A stretch of 64,000 bases of DNA from Buchnera aphidicola (Acyrthosiphon lactucae). GTDB lineage: Bacteria; Pseudomonadota; Gammaproteobacteria; Enterobacterales; Enterobacteriaceae. The DNA lies in NCBI RefSeq assembly GCF_005083565.1, contig NZ_CP034891.1, positions 372,001-436,000 on the forward strand, written 5' to 3'. The position numbers and the translations under genes were made by a program. The notes beneath the pieces were generated by a model. That model was not told where the DNA came from. It did no database searches and saw only the letters and a program-made list of their open reading frames with translations. Shown here piece after piece: positions 8,894-18,039 of this stretch (positions are counted from its first letter, which is position 1; each line of letters starts with the position of its first letter).

Positions 8894-11680
8894 TTATTTA
8901 GGTTTTGAGACAGGCGAATTAGAAAAACTTGTTGCAGCATGTGCTCCTGCAGAATTTTTCCTTTTAAGACTTAATTTCATCATTAATAAATTAAAATTAC
9001 ATGATTTTTCTATTTTATTGAAATATGAATTTTTAGAAATTTTTGTTACAGGTGCACTAGATTGATTTTTTTTATTTTTTCTGATATATATTTTTTTATA
9101 AAAAGATTGTCTTTTATCTAAAATTAACAAATTTTTTTTATTATTTGATTTCAGAAAATTAGGTTTTAAAGTTTCTTGAATTTGAGTGTTGTTTTTTATA
9201 GATTTTTTAAATGAACACATTGAATTTTTTATTTTTTTTATTCTAAAATCATTATAATTTTTAAAAATATTATTTTTTTCAAAAATAGAGGATACATGCA
9301 AATTTGTCTTTCTAAGTATTTTTTTTTGTTTTTTTACTTCATCTGATATAATAATTGGATATTTAATCCAAACTTTACCTAATGCTAATTCTAATGTAAA
9401 TACTGAAGAAGGTGTTAATATTGGAGATTTAACAGGATAATAATCTAAAAAATTATTTTTCAATCTTTTGTTTTTAAAAAATTTAGAATTATTAAAAAAT
9501 TTATACAAGATAGAATTATAGTCAATGGCATTGATAGTATTATATTTATTCATTACAATGTTTTTGAGAAAATTATCTTCATTGATATTTTTTTGAACTA
9601 AATTAAATTCTTTCAATTTATTTTTTTTATTTTCTATATTTTCAAAAAAATTATCTGTTCTAGATATACCTAATTTTACGTTTTTTAAATTTTTAATCTC
9701 ATTTTTTTGATGAAAATCGTTAGGTTTTCTTGAATAAACGTTATCATCTTTTTTAATCGATTTAAAATTTTTACTTTTTAAGTATATATTTTCAATATTT
9801 TTTTTAAATGATTTAAAATAAACTGCTGTATTTTTTTTATGTAAAGAATAATATTTTTTTTTTAAAAAAATGTTATTTCTATTTTGAAAAGTATTTTTTT
9901 TAAGAACTTCACTAGTAATAAAGATATTTTTAATTAAAAAAGAATTTTTAAACCAAGCTATCATTTTAAATATAAATTTACTATTATTTGACAAAATTTT
10001 TAAAAATACATTATGATAATTATTTTTTTTTAAAATATTTTGTTTTTCTGTTTTTATTTTATTGTAATTTTCGTCAAAAAAACTAAAATTAGTAAAGTCT
10101 AATTTTTCTTTCCGTTTTTTTTTCAAAATATTTTCTTTTAAAAAATTTGCGATTTTATTTTTCTGAATATTAGCAAGACCATAACTTGTAGAATTTATAC
10201 TTTCACCTTTTCTAATCCTGGAAACAGAATAATGTGGTGTTTTCATTTTTTTGCTAGGAACAATAATAGTTTTACCCCCAGCTTGACGTTTTTCAATAGC
10301 ATGAACGGCATCTCTTTTTTCATTTAATAAATAACATGCTATTTCTACAGGTACAATAGCACGAACCTCATGTGTATTTTCTTTTAAAGCTTCTTCTTCT
10401 ATTAAACGTAAAATAGATAAAGATAAAGATTCATTATCTCTAATAGTTCCTGTTCCTGTACATCTTGGACAAATATGATGACTGGATTCTCCTAAAGATG
10501 AGCTTAATCTTTGTCTAGACATTTCTAACAAACCAAATCTAGAAATCTGACCAATTTGAATGCGCGCTCTATCATCACGTGCAATTTCACGTAGTCTATT
10601 TTCAACAGCTCTTTGATGACTAATAGGGGACATATCTATAAAATCAATTACTATCAGACCACCTAAATCTCGCAAGCGTAATTGACGAGAAATTTCATCC
10701 ACTGCTTCAAGATTCGTATTAAATGCTGTAGATGCAATATCTGTCCCACTTTTAGATCGAGAAGAATTAATATCAATAGCAGTTAAAGCTTCAGTACTAT
10801 CTACCATAATTGAACCACCAGAAGGCAATCTAACTTTTCGCTGAAAAGCAGAATTAATTTGTGTTTCAATTTGAAAATAGCTAAATAATGGAATCTCTCC
10901 ACTGTATAATTTAATTTTTCTAGCAAAATCCGGACGACCTAAAAAAGTAATATGTTTCCGTGCCAAATCTAATATTTTAGGATTATCAATTAAAATTTCT
11001 CCAATATCTTGACGTAAATAATCTCTAAAAGCACGAACAATAATGTTACTTTCCTGATGGATTAAAAATGGTGCAGTTCGATTTTTCGCTATTATTTGAA
11101 TTGTTTTCCAATGCTGTAGTCTAAGAGATAAGTCCCACTTTAATGATTCTATAGATTTTCCGGCACCAGCAGTTCGAATAATTAAACTCATATTTTCAGG
11201 TATTTTTAATAAAGCTAATAACTCTTTTAATACTATCCTATCATTTCCTTCAATTCTTCTTGATATACCACCAGATTTAGGATTATTTGGCATAAGAACT
11301 AAATAACTTCCTGCTAAACTAATAAAAGTTGTTAAGGCTGCACCTTTAGTACCTCGTTCTTCTTTACTTATTTGTACAATAACTTCTTGACCTTCTTGTA
11401 AAATATCTTTGATATTAACTCCTAAGGTATAAAAAGTATTTTCTGGAAAATAATTTCTAGAAATTTCTTTTAACGGTAAAAAACCGTTTTTTTCTTCACC
11501 ATAATCTACAAAAGCAGCTTCTAAACTAGGTTCTATACGGGTGATCTTTCCTTTGTATATATTTGATTTTTTTTGTTCTGATCCAGAATTTTCTATATCA
11601 AGATCATATAAACGTTGACCATCAACAAGAGCTACACGCAACTCTTCCTGTTGAGTTGCATTAATTAACATTCTTTTCAT
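8894..11680 (-). CDS. rne: Ribonuclease E, degradosome scaffold
   Basis: RNase E is the endonuclease that starts mRNA decay and processes rRNA and tRNA. The catalytic half (about residues 1-510) aligns with E. coli without gaps: S1 domain near 39-119, catalytic Asp303 and Asp346, and zinc-link Cys404/Cys407 in CPRCTGTG. The start is set at [10 protein letters not shown] (11680); an upstream in-frame ATG would add 15 unmatched residues. The protein is 928 residues against 1061. The C-terminal half is mostly Lys/Asn/Phe-rich low complexity but keeps three islands: an amphipathic helix near 569-587 like the membrane anchor, an enolase-site-like stretch with [12 protein letters not shown] near 748-780, and a terminal PNPase-site-like segment near 873-928. 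Confidence 0.95.
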   Translation of the reverse strand: MKRMLINATQQEELRVALVDGQRLYDLDIENSGSEQKKSNIYKGKITRIEPSLEAAFVDYGEEKNGFLPLKEISRNYFPENTFYTLGVNIKDILQEGQEVIVQISKEERGTKGAALTTFISLAGSYLVLMPNNPKSGGISRRIEGNDRIVLKELLALLKIPENMSLIIRTAGAGKSIESLKWDLSLRLQHWKTIQIIAKNRTAPFLIHQESNIIVRAFRDYLRQDIGEILIDNPKILDLARKHITFLGRPDFARKIKLYSGEIPLFSYFQIETQINSAFQRKVRLPSGGSIMVDSTEALTAIDINSSRSKSGTDIASTAFNTNLEAVDEISRQLRLRDLGGLIVIDFIDMSPISHQRAVENRLREIARDDRARIQIGQISRFGLLEMSRQRLSSSLGESSHHICPRCTGTGTIRDNESLSLSILRLIEEEALKENTHEVRAIVPVEIACYLLNEKRDAVHAIEKRQAGGKTIIVPSKKMKTPHYSVSRIRKGESINSTSYGLANIQKNKIANFLKENILKKKRKEKLDFTNFSFFDENYNKIKTEKQNILKKNNYHNVFLKILSNNSKFIFKMIAWFKNSFLIKNIFITSEVLKKNTFQNRNNIFLKKKYYSLHKKNTAVYFKSFKKNIENIYLKSKNFKSIKKDDNVYSRKPNDFHQKNEIKNLKNVKLGISRTDNFFENIENKKNKLKEFNLVQKNINEDNFLKNIVMNKYNTINAIDYNSILYKFFNNSKFFKNKRLKNNFLDYYPVKSPILTPSSVFTLELALGKVWIKYPIIISDEVKKQKKILRKTNLHVSSIFEKNNIFKNYNDFRIKKIKNSMCSFKKSIKNNTQIQETLKPNFLKSNNKKNLLILDKRQSFYKKIYIRKNKKNQSSAPVTKISKNSYFNKIEKSCNFNLLMMKLSLKRKNSAGAHAATSFSNSPVSKPK

Positions 11681-11988
11681 TATAACTTTTTCTCTCTTAT
11701 TTTTATAAATAAGTAAATACATCAACAGGAAATATAAACTATTAAAAAATTAATTTTTTATGATCATATTATGATATTTATTTAAAATACCTATAAAAAT
11801 AATTTTTTTAAAATTTCAAATTTAAATCAAATTTAAAAGTATAAATATATAGTAAATTATTATGTATAAATATATTATATTTTTTTTTTTATATATATTA
11901 ACAAATAATTTATTTAATATATTTATATAAATAATTATATTATAATAAATAAAAATTAAAAAAATTACTTAAAATAGAGATTTTTTTA
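11681..11988. other. Divergent rne-rluC intergenic region
   Basis: These 308 bases separate the two divergent starts and are almost entirely A/T, including a long T-run near 11879-11890. In E. coli the corresponding region carries the rne 5' leader used for autoregulation, but no comparable structured leader can be recognised here. No open frame with a homologue was seen. Promoters for both genes must lie here, but no pair of boxes stands out from the background. Confidence 0.5.
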
Positions 11989-12933
11989 ATGAAATATAAA
12001 ATATTACCTATATCAATTATATATATTAATAAAGATATGCTGAATCAACGAATAGATAATTTTATGCATTGTAGATTTAAAAATGTACCTAAAAGCATGA
12101 TCTATCGTATTATTAGAACAGGAAAGATTCGGATTAATAAAAAACGAATCAAACCACATTATAAATTAAAAATTGGGGATGAACTAAAAATTCCACCAAT
12201 AAAAGTTTCATCTAATATAAAAAATAATTTTTTTCCCTTCAATCATGCTAAAAATTTACTAAATAGTATTTTATATGAAGATAATCATCTATTAATTATT
12301 AATAAACCTTCAGGAATTGCAGTCCATGGAGGAAGTGGATTAAATTTTGGAGTTATAGAATTTTTCAGAAAATTACGTCCATTAGATAAATTTCTTGAGC
12401 TTGTACATCGTATTGATCGTGAAACATCAGGCGTTTTAATGTTAGCAAAGAAACGTACATCTTTAGCATCACTGCATCAACAATTGAGAGAGAAAAAAAT
12501 TAAAAAAGAATATATAGCGTTAGTTCATGGTTCATGGCCTATTCATATAAAGAAAATTTCAGAACCGCTATTAAAAATTAGATTAAAGAATAAACAAAAA
12601 ATAGTTTTAATTAATCAAAAAGGTAAACCTGCAGAAACTTTTTTTCAAATTAAAAAAAAATTTTCATCCTCAACTTTGTTATCAATTACTCCTAAAACTG
12701 GTCGAACACATCAAATTCGTGTACATACCTCATATGCTGGGCATCCAATACTATTTGACAAACGTTATGGTAAAAGTAATTTAGATGCTAATATAAAAAA
12801 TAAAAAAAATATTAATAGGCTTTTACTTCATTCTTCTGGAATTCATTTTATTCACCCAAAAAATGGAAATAAAACTTATATAAAAGCACCATTAGATACA
12901 GATTTTAAAAATTATTTAAATAATATAATATAG
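11989..12933 (+). CDS. rluC: RluC, 23S rRNA pseudouridine synthase (955/2504/2580)
   Basis: RluC isomerises three uridines in 23S rRNA. The N-terminal S4-like domain (LNQRIDNFMHCRF, VPKSMIYRIIRTGKIRINKKR) is followed by the catalytic domain with HRIDRETSGVLM, where Asp143 is the nucleophile, and TGRTHQIRVH near residue 240. It has 314 residues against 319 in E. coli. It faces away from rne, as in E. coli, and is followed by rpmF. Confidence 0.96.
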   Translation: MKYKILPISIIYINKDMLNQRIDNFMHCRFKNVPKSMIYRIIRTGKIRINKKRIKPHYKLKIGDELKIPPIKVSSNIKNNFFPFNHAKNLLNSILYEDNHLLIINKPSGIAVHGGSGLNFGVIEFFRKLRPLDKFLELVHRIDRETSGVLMLAKKRTSLASLHQQLREKKIKKEYIALVHGSWPIHIKKISEPLLKIRLKNKQKIVLINQKGKPAETFFQIKKKFSSSTLLSITPKTGRTHQIRVHTSYAGHPILFDKRYGKSNLDANIKNKKNINRLLLHSSGIHFIHPKNGNKTYIKAPLDTDFKNYLNNII

Positions 12934-13011
12934 TTTATACACAAGAGTTAATATAAAAAAATATTATTTTCATCAAAATAATTCTAAATATACTAAATAG
13001 AGAAATGCAAT

Positions 13012-13176
13012 ATGGCAGTCCAAAAAAATAAACCAACTCGATCTAAAAGAGGAATGAGACGATCTCACGACTCTTTACTACTACCAACTTTATCTGTAGA
13101 TAAATTTTCTGGAGAAACACATATCCGACACCATGTTACTATGAATGGCTATTATAAAGGTAAAAAAGTTATTTAA
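13012..13176 (+). CDS. rpmF: Ribosomal protein L32
   Basis: A 54-codon frame starting [20 protein letters not shown] and ending [10 protein letters not shown] is ribosomal protein bL32. It lies between rluC and fabD. The E. coli order is rpmF-plsX-fabH-fabD; the plsX and fabH genes are missing here and only about 200 non-coding bases remain in their place. Confidence 0.96.
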   Translation: MAVQKNKPTRSKRGMRRSHDSLLLPTLSVDKFSGETHIRHHVTMNGYYKGKKVI

Positions 13177-13188
13177 AAAAATCTCGTA

Positions 13189-13216
13189 AAAATGGTACTT
13201 TTAAAAGTGCCATTTT
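13189..13216 (+). terminator. Hairpin after rpmF
   Basis: AAAATGGTACTT (13189-13200) pairs with AAGTGCCATTTT (13205-13216), twelve pairs including one G-T wobble, loop TTAA. The run of T at the end of the 3' arm is short and is followed by ATAAAAAA, so this may be a weak terminator or a 3'-end stabiliser for the rpmF mRNA. Confidence 0.5.
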
Positions 13217-13381
13217 ATAAAAAATAGTATAAACGTTAAATCTATTTAAAAAAAATTTTTTTATATGTTCTTAATAAAAATAATATATATTTTATATTTA
13301 ACACACTAATAAAATAAAAAAATTTTAAAATATTTCATAATTATATTATGAAATTTGATTTGAAAAAATAAGGTAATTATA

Positions 13382-14334
13382 ATGACTTTATTTGCAATGT
13401 TATTTCCAGGACAGGGTTCTCAATATATAGGTATGTTATCTTCTTTTTTTTATAAAAATAATAATATTTTTAAAAATACTTTTGATGAAGCATCAGAATA
13501 TATTAATATTAATTTATTAAAATTAATACAAGAAGGACCTGAATTTAAATTAAATCAAAGTAAATATACACAAGTTGCAATATTAACTGCATCAGTTTCG
13601 ATATATCGATTTTGGAATAATAAAAACGGAAGAAGTCCATCATTTATGTTAGGACATAGTCTTGGCGAATATTCTGCGTTAGTATGTTCTAATTCAATAA
13701 AATTTTCTGATGCATTAAAAATTGTTTTTTTACGTGGTCAACTTATGGAAGAGGTAACTATAAATAGACCTACTTTAATGCAAGCAATCATTGGTATAGA
13801 AAAAAGAAAAGTTCAAAAGTCATGTTTAGTAGTGACATCAAAAAAAAAATAGTTTCTTTAGCAAGTATCAATTCTCACAATCAAATTGTAATTTCAGGCG
13901 ATAGATCTGCTGTATACAAAGCTAGTTTAAATTGTAAAAAATTAGGTGCTAAATATATATTTAATATTAATACTAATATAGCTGCACATTCTGAATTAAT
14001 GAAGCCAATATCTAAAAAATTAAAAAAAATATTAAAACTAATTACTATACATCCACCTAAAGTTCCAGTTATTAATAATGTCGATGTAAAATCCGAAAAT
14101 AATAGTAAAAAAATTAAAAATGCTTTAATTAGGCAAATGTATAGTACTGTAAGATGGAAAGAAGTCATAGATTTTATAAAATTTAAAAAAAATTTTATAA
14201 TGTTAGAAATTGGTCCTAATAAGATATTAACTAATTTAAATAAAAAAGATAAAAATATTATCTCATTTAGTACTAATAATTTAAAGAATTTTTTATTAGC
14301 ATTTAAAAAAATAAATAAAGGAAAAAATGAATAA
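13382..14334 (+). pseudogene. fabD: fabD, malonyl-CoA:ACP transacylase, split by a poly(A) frameshift
   Basis: FabD loads malonyl groups onto ACP for fatty acid synthesis. The first frame (13382-13852) carries FPGQGSQY and the nucleophile motif GHSLGEYSALV and stops right after an A10 run at 13840-13849. The rest, with LASINSHNQIVISG and the catalytic His in NIAAHSELMKP, continues in the -1 frame to 14334. Adding one A, or slipping back one base, restores a full-length protein of about 317 residues. The catalytic Ser and His lie on opposite sides of the break, so neither half alone could work. Rescue by RNA polymerase slippage is known for Buchnera poly(A) tracts and is inferred here. Its end overlaps fabG by eight bases. 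Confidence 0.9.
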
Positions 14335-15061
14335 AAATAAAAAAACTGCATTAATAACAGGCGCCAATCGGGGAATAGGAAAAGAAATTGCAAAAAAATT
14401 AATAAATAAAGGAGTTCAAGTAATTGGTACATCTACTACTAAAGATGGCGTAAAAACTATTGATGATTATTTGAAAGGTAACGGATTTGGTCTAGTTTTA
14501 AATTTAAAAAATACTAATTCTATTGCAGAAAAAATTAAGGAAATTTACCAAAAAAAATATTCTATTGATATATTAATCAATAATGCTGGAATTAAACAAG
14601 ATAATTTATTAGTTAAAATGAAAAACAAAGAATGGGAAGACGTAATAAAAACTAATTTATCATCAGTATTTTATCTTATAAAATCGATTATTCGCCCAAT
14701 GATTAAAAAAAGACAAGGTAGAATTATTACTATTAGTTCGGTAATCGCCTATATAGGTAATAAAGGACAAGTTAATTATAGCGCTTCTAAATCAGGTCTG
14801 ATTGGATTTCATAAATCATTAGCATTAGAAGTAGCATCTAAGGGTATTACGGTTAACCTTGTTTCACCAGGTTTTATTAAAACACGTTTTACTAATACAT
14901 TAGATTCTGTTCAATATAAAAAATATTTATCTAATATTCCTATGAAAAGACTAGGAAAAAAAGAAGAGATAGCGGATGCTGTTATTTTTTTATCTTCCTC
15001 AAAAGCATCATATATCACTGGACATACATTACATGTAAACGGTGGAATGTATATGATATAA
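14327..15061 (+). CDS. fabG: FabG, 3-oxoacyl-ACP reductase
   Basis: FabG performs the NADPH-dependent reduction of beta-ketoacyl-ACP in each elongation cycle. It has 244 residues, as in E. coli. The Rossmann motif TGANRGIGKEIA is near residue 11, and the catalytic set includes Ser in ITISSVIAYIGNKGQVNYSASKSG with the YxxxK pair near residue 151. The start lies inside the last codons of fabD, so the two are probably translated together, which argues that fabD is still read through. Confidence 0.97.
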   Translation: MNKNKKTALITGANRGIGKEIAKKLINKGVQVIGTSTTKDGVKTIDDYLKGNGFGLVLNLKNTNSIAEKIKEIYQKKYSIDILINNAGIKQDNLLVKMKNKEWEDVIKTNLSSVFYLIKSIIRPMIKKRQGRIITISSVIAYIGNKGQVNYSASKSGLIGFHKSLALEVASKGITVNLVSPGFIKTRFTNTLDSVQYKKYLSNIPMKRLGKKEEIADAVIFLSSSKASYITGHTLHVNGGMYMI

Positions 15062-15147
15062 TATACATTATTATAAAAATTTTCAAAATCATATATTTTA
15101 AAAAATTAGTATAGTAATTAATTTAACAATATAAGAGAATAAAAAAA

Positions 15148-15393
15148 ATGAAAAACATTGAAGAACGTATAAAAAAAATAATTATTGAAAAACTAGATAT
15201 AAAAAAAGAAAATATTTTTAATGATGCATCTTTTATAGATGATCTTGGTGCAGATTCACTAGATACAGTAGAATTAATCATGGCTTTAGAAGAAGAATTT
15301 GATATTGAAATATCAGATGAAGAAGCTGAAAAGATTAATACAGTACAAAAATCTATCGATTATGTTAAGAATTATCATTTAAAAAATAAATAA
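15148..15393 (+). CDS. acpP: Acyl carrier protein
   Basis: This is a small acidic protein of 81 residues that carries growing acyl chains on a 4'-phosphopantetheine. Ser37 in [10 protein letters not shown] is the attachment site. The Glu/Asp-rich helix II ([20 protein letters not shown]) is well preserved against the lysine drift seen elsewhere. It lies downstream of fabG as in E. coli; fabF, pabC and mltG, which follow in E. coli, are absent and tmk comes next. Confidence 0.97.
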   Translation: MKNIEERIKKIIIEKLDIKKENIFNDASFIDDLGADSLDTVELIMALEEEFDIEISDEEAEKINTVQKSIDYVKNYHLKNK

Positions 15394-15500
15394 TATTAAT
15401 ATATTTTACAAAATAAAAATTAAATATTTTCAATATTTTATAAATATAAATTTAACATAAATTAAATATAATGAAAATTCAATCATAAATATTTTAAATA

Positions 15501-16142
15501 ATGATAATAAAAAATAAATTTATTGTAGTTGAAGGCTTAGAAGGTGCAGGAAAAACTAATGCATGTATGTGTATTAAAAATATATTAAAAAAATATAACA
15601 TTAAAAATATACTCTTAGTGCGTCAACCTGGTAGTACACCAATTGCTGAAGATATCAGGAAATTAATAAAAAAAAAATTTAATACTGATAATCTTATTAA
15701 AGAAACTGAATTATTATTAATGTATGCTGCAAGAATACAATTAGTTGAAAAAAAAATAAAACCAGCGTTAGAAAATGGTATATGGGTAATTTCTGATCGT
15801 CATGATTTATCTTCTTTAGCTTATCAAAGTGGAGGATTAGGTATTAAAAAAAAAATAATTTCTAAATTGCAATCTTTATTTTTGCAGGATTTTATGCCAG
15901 ATTTAACTATTTACTTAGATGTTTCTCCAAAAATTGGTTTAGAAAGAGCATTAAAACGAAATACATTAGATTTAATTGAAAGTAGATCTTTAAAATTTTT
16001 TAAAAAAACTAGAAAATGTTATCTAAAAAATATTAAACTAAATCAAAACACTATAATAATCAATGCTAATTTAAATATTAAAAGAGTAACTAAAAATATT
16101 ACAAAAAAAGTATTAAATTGGCTTAATAAACAAGTTATATGA
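15501..16142 (+). CDS. tmk: Thymidylate kinase
   Basis: Tmk phosphorylates dTMP to dTDP. The P-loop GLEGAGKT is at residues 12-19, followed by RQPG (E. coli has REPG), DRHDLSSLAYQ and a basic LID segment. Length is 213 residues as in E. coli. The coding sequence contains two in-frame A10 tracts, at 15668-15677 and 15846-15855, the same length as the one that breaks fabD. The stop overlaps the holB ATG (ATATGA), implying coupled translation. Confidence 0.95.
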   Translation: MIIKNKFIVVEGLEGAGKTNACMCIKNILKKYNIKNILLVRQPGSTPIAEDIRKLIKKKFNTDNLIKETELLLMYAARIQLVEKKIKPALENGIWVISDRHDLSSLAYQSGGLGIKKKIISKLQSLFLQDFMPDLTIYLDVSPKIGLERALKRNTLDLIESRSLKFFKKTRKCYLKNIKLNQNTIIINANLNIKRVTKNITKKVLNWLNKQVI

Positions 16143-17128
16143 AATTATACCCCTGGTTAATAAAACCGTATAATAATATTATACAACAATATCAAAAAAA
16201 CAAAGCTCATCATGCAATTTTAATAAAAACCCAAAAAGGGATAGGAGCATCATTATTAATTTGGTTTATTAGTAAATGGTTGTTATGTCGAAAACCCATA
16301 GGAACAAATTCTTGTAATGAATGTTATGGATGTAAATTAATATCTTCGAATAATCATCCAGATTGGCATAATTTTATAACTAAAAAAAATAGTACATTCA
16401 GTGTAGAAGATGTAAGACAAATCAATAAAAAAATATTTAAATGTGCTCAACAAGGCGGATCTAAAATTGTTTTTTTATCAGACACTGAAAAATTAACAGA
16501 ATCAGCAATCAATGCTTTATTAAAAACATTAGAAGAACCCCCTCAAAAAACTTGGTTTTTTCTTATAAATTATAAAAATTTAAATTCACATTTTACACTA
16601 AATAGTCGCTGTATCATCTATAAATTATTTGCTCCAACAGAAAAAGAGAGTCTAAATTGGTTAAAGAAAGAAACTAAAAAAGAAAATAAATTATATTTAA
16701 CAGCACTACGTATCAATCAAGGTTCTCCTGTATCTGCAAAAAAATTCATGAATAGCGAAGCATGGATAGATAGAATAAATTTTTATAAAAATTTATATGA
16801 TGCTTTTAAAAATAAGAACTTGTTAAAAATATTAAATTCACTAAAAGAAAAAAACAGTATAGTAAAAATTGATTCAATATGTTTTTTATTATTAGATGCT
16901 ATTAAATTTAATTTTAATGAAAAAAAAAATTTAACTAATTTTGATCAAATGGAATTAATTCAATTTCTCTCTTATAATTATAAAAACCTTGTTTTAGATA
17001 TCAGTATTCGCACTTGGATGCACTGTAAACATAGATTATTAAACATATCTGGAATAAATTATGAATTATTATTATTAGAACAATTACTTAGATGGGAGAA
17101 AATTTTAGATTTTGTATCAGATAATTAA
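16139..17128 (+). CDS. holB: DNA polymerase III delta' subunit
   Basis: HolB is the stator of the clamp loader that opens the beta clamp. The four zinc-binding cysteines fall at residues 50, 59, 62 and 65, matching the E. coli spacing. TLEEPPQKTWFFL and the SRC motif (LNSRCIIYKL) are present. It has 329 residues against 334. The gene is in the tmk-holB-tatD order of E. coli and its start overlaps the tmk end by four bases. Confidence 0.93.
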   Translation: MKLYPWLIKPYNNIIQQYQKNKAHHAILIKTQKGIGASLLIWFISKWLLCRKPIGTNSCNECYGCKLISSNNHPDWHNFITKKNSTFSVEDVRQINKKIFKCAQQGGSKIVFLSDTEKLTESAINALLKTLEEPPQKTWFFLINYKNLNSHFTLNSRCIIYKLFAPTEKESLNWLKKETKKENKLYLTALRINQGSPVSAKKFMNSEAWIDRINFYKNLYDAFKNKNLLKILNSLKEKNSIVKIDSICFLLLDAIKFNFNEKKNLTNFDQMELIQFLSYNYKNLVLDISIRTWMHCKHRLLNISGINYELLLLEQLLRWEKILDFVSDN

Positions 17129-17152
17129 TTTTTATATAAAAGAGATAAAATT

Positions 17153-17947
17153 ATGTTTTTAATTGATTCACATTGTCATCTTGACAGATTAAATTATAAT
17201 TTATTACATAGAAATATAGATGATGTAATAAAAAAATCTTATACAAATTATGTAAAAAATTTTTTAACAGTATCAACTTCTATAAATAATTTTTATACAA
17301 TAGAAAAATTATTTAAAAAATATAAAGTTATTTTTTATTCCTGTGGTGTACATCCTTTAAATTGCGCAAAAGAAATTAATAATTTTCATACAATAAAAAA
17401 TTTATCTAATAAAATAAAAGAATTATCTTGTATAAAACGTGTAGTGGCAATAGGTGAAACTGGTTTAGATTATTATCATTCATCTCAAAATAAAAAAATA
17501 CAAAAAGAGTTTTTTCGAGAACATATTAGAATTGCAATAAAATTAAAAAAACCAATTATAGTACATGCACGTAATGCTATAGATGATACCATAAAAATAT
17601 TAAAAGAAGAAAATGCAGATAAATGTAGAGGAGTATTACATTCTTTTACAGAAAATTATAATGCTGCATGTAAATTATTAGATATAGGGTTTTATATTTC
17701 TTGTTCTGGAATAGTAACTTTTAAAAATGCTAGAGAAATTTGTCATACAATAAAAAAAATACCATTAGATCGTTTATTAATAGAAACAGATGCCCCATAT
17801 TTATCACCAGACCCTTATCGAGGAAAAGAAAATCAACCTGCATATTTATTTCAGATAGCAAAAAAAATTTCTATCTTAAAAAAGATAGATATAAAAATAC
17901 TTGCAAAAATTACAACAAATAATTTTCGTACATTGTTCAATATATAG
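17153..17947 (+). CDS. ycfH: TatD-family metal-dependent deoxyribonuclease (YcfH)
   Basis: This is a TIM-barrel hydrolase of the TatD family. Metal-binding motifs are DSHCHLD at residues 5-11, [12 protein letters not shown] in the middle, IVHARNA and the C-terminal [17 protein letters not shown]. Its 264 residues equal the usual family length. E. coli YcfH is a TatD paralogue whose physiological substrate is not settled. It follows holB as in E. coli and may be co-transcribed with it. Confidence 0.92.
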   Translation: MFLIDSHCHLDRLNYNLLHRNIDDVIKKSYTNYVKNFLTVSTSINNFYTIEKLFKKYKVIFYSCGVHPLNCAKEINNFHTIKNLSNKIKELSCIKRVVAIGETGLDYYHSSQNKKIQKEFFREHIRIAIKLKKPIIVHARNAIDDTIKILKEENADKCRGVLHSFTENYNAACKLLDIGFYISCSGIVTFKNAREICHTIKKIPLDRLLIETDAPYLSPDPYRGKENQPAYLFQIAKKISILKKIDIKILAKITTNNFRTLFNI

Positions 17948-18039
17948 TAAATTTAATACTAAATATAAAATAAGGTTTTCCAAAAATATATTATATAACT
18001 CATCTTAAATTTTTATATACAGTTAGGAGTCTTTTTTAT

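Noticed and set aside
11681-11725. 15-residue N-terminal extension of RNase E
   Set aside because: The E. coli-like start [10 protein letters not shown] at 11680 aligns exactly and the extension is Lys/Tyr/Leu-rich with no counterpart.
13332-13354. Perfect 10-bp inverted repeat (ATTTCATAAT/ATTATGAAAT) upstream of fabD as an operator
   Set aside because: A/T-only palindromes of this size are expected by chance in intergenic DNA of this composition, and no known fatty acid regulator site matches it.
13822-14334. The second fabD frame as a separate gene starting at the ATG at 13822
   Set aside because: That ATG lies before the A10 tract inside the first frame, and the protein begins in the middle of the FabD fold without the catalytic Ser; it is the continuation of one gene.
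13881-14432. Long minus-strand frame of 183 codons over fabD/fabG
   Set aside because: It is composed of Phe/Leu/Ile from the complement of Lys/Asn/Asp-rich coding sequence, a typical shadow in AT-rich genes.
17740-17922. 60-codon frame inside ycfH
   Set aside because: It overlaps the conserved C-terminal TatD motifs in another frame, is Lys/Asn-rich and has no ribosome site.
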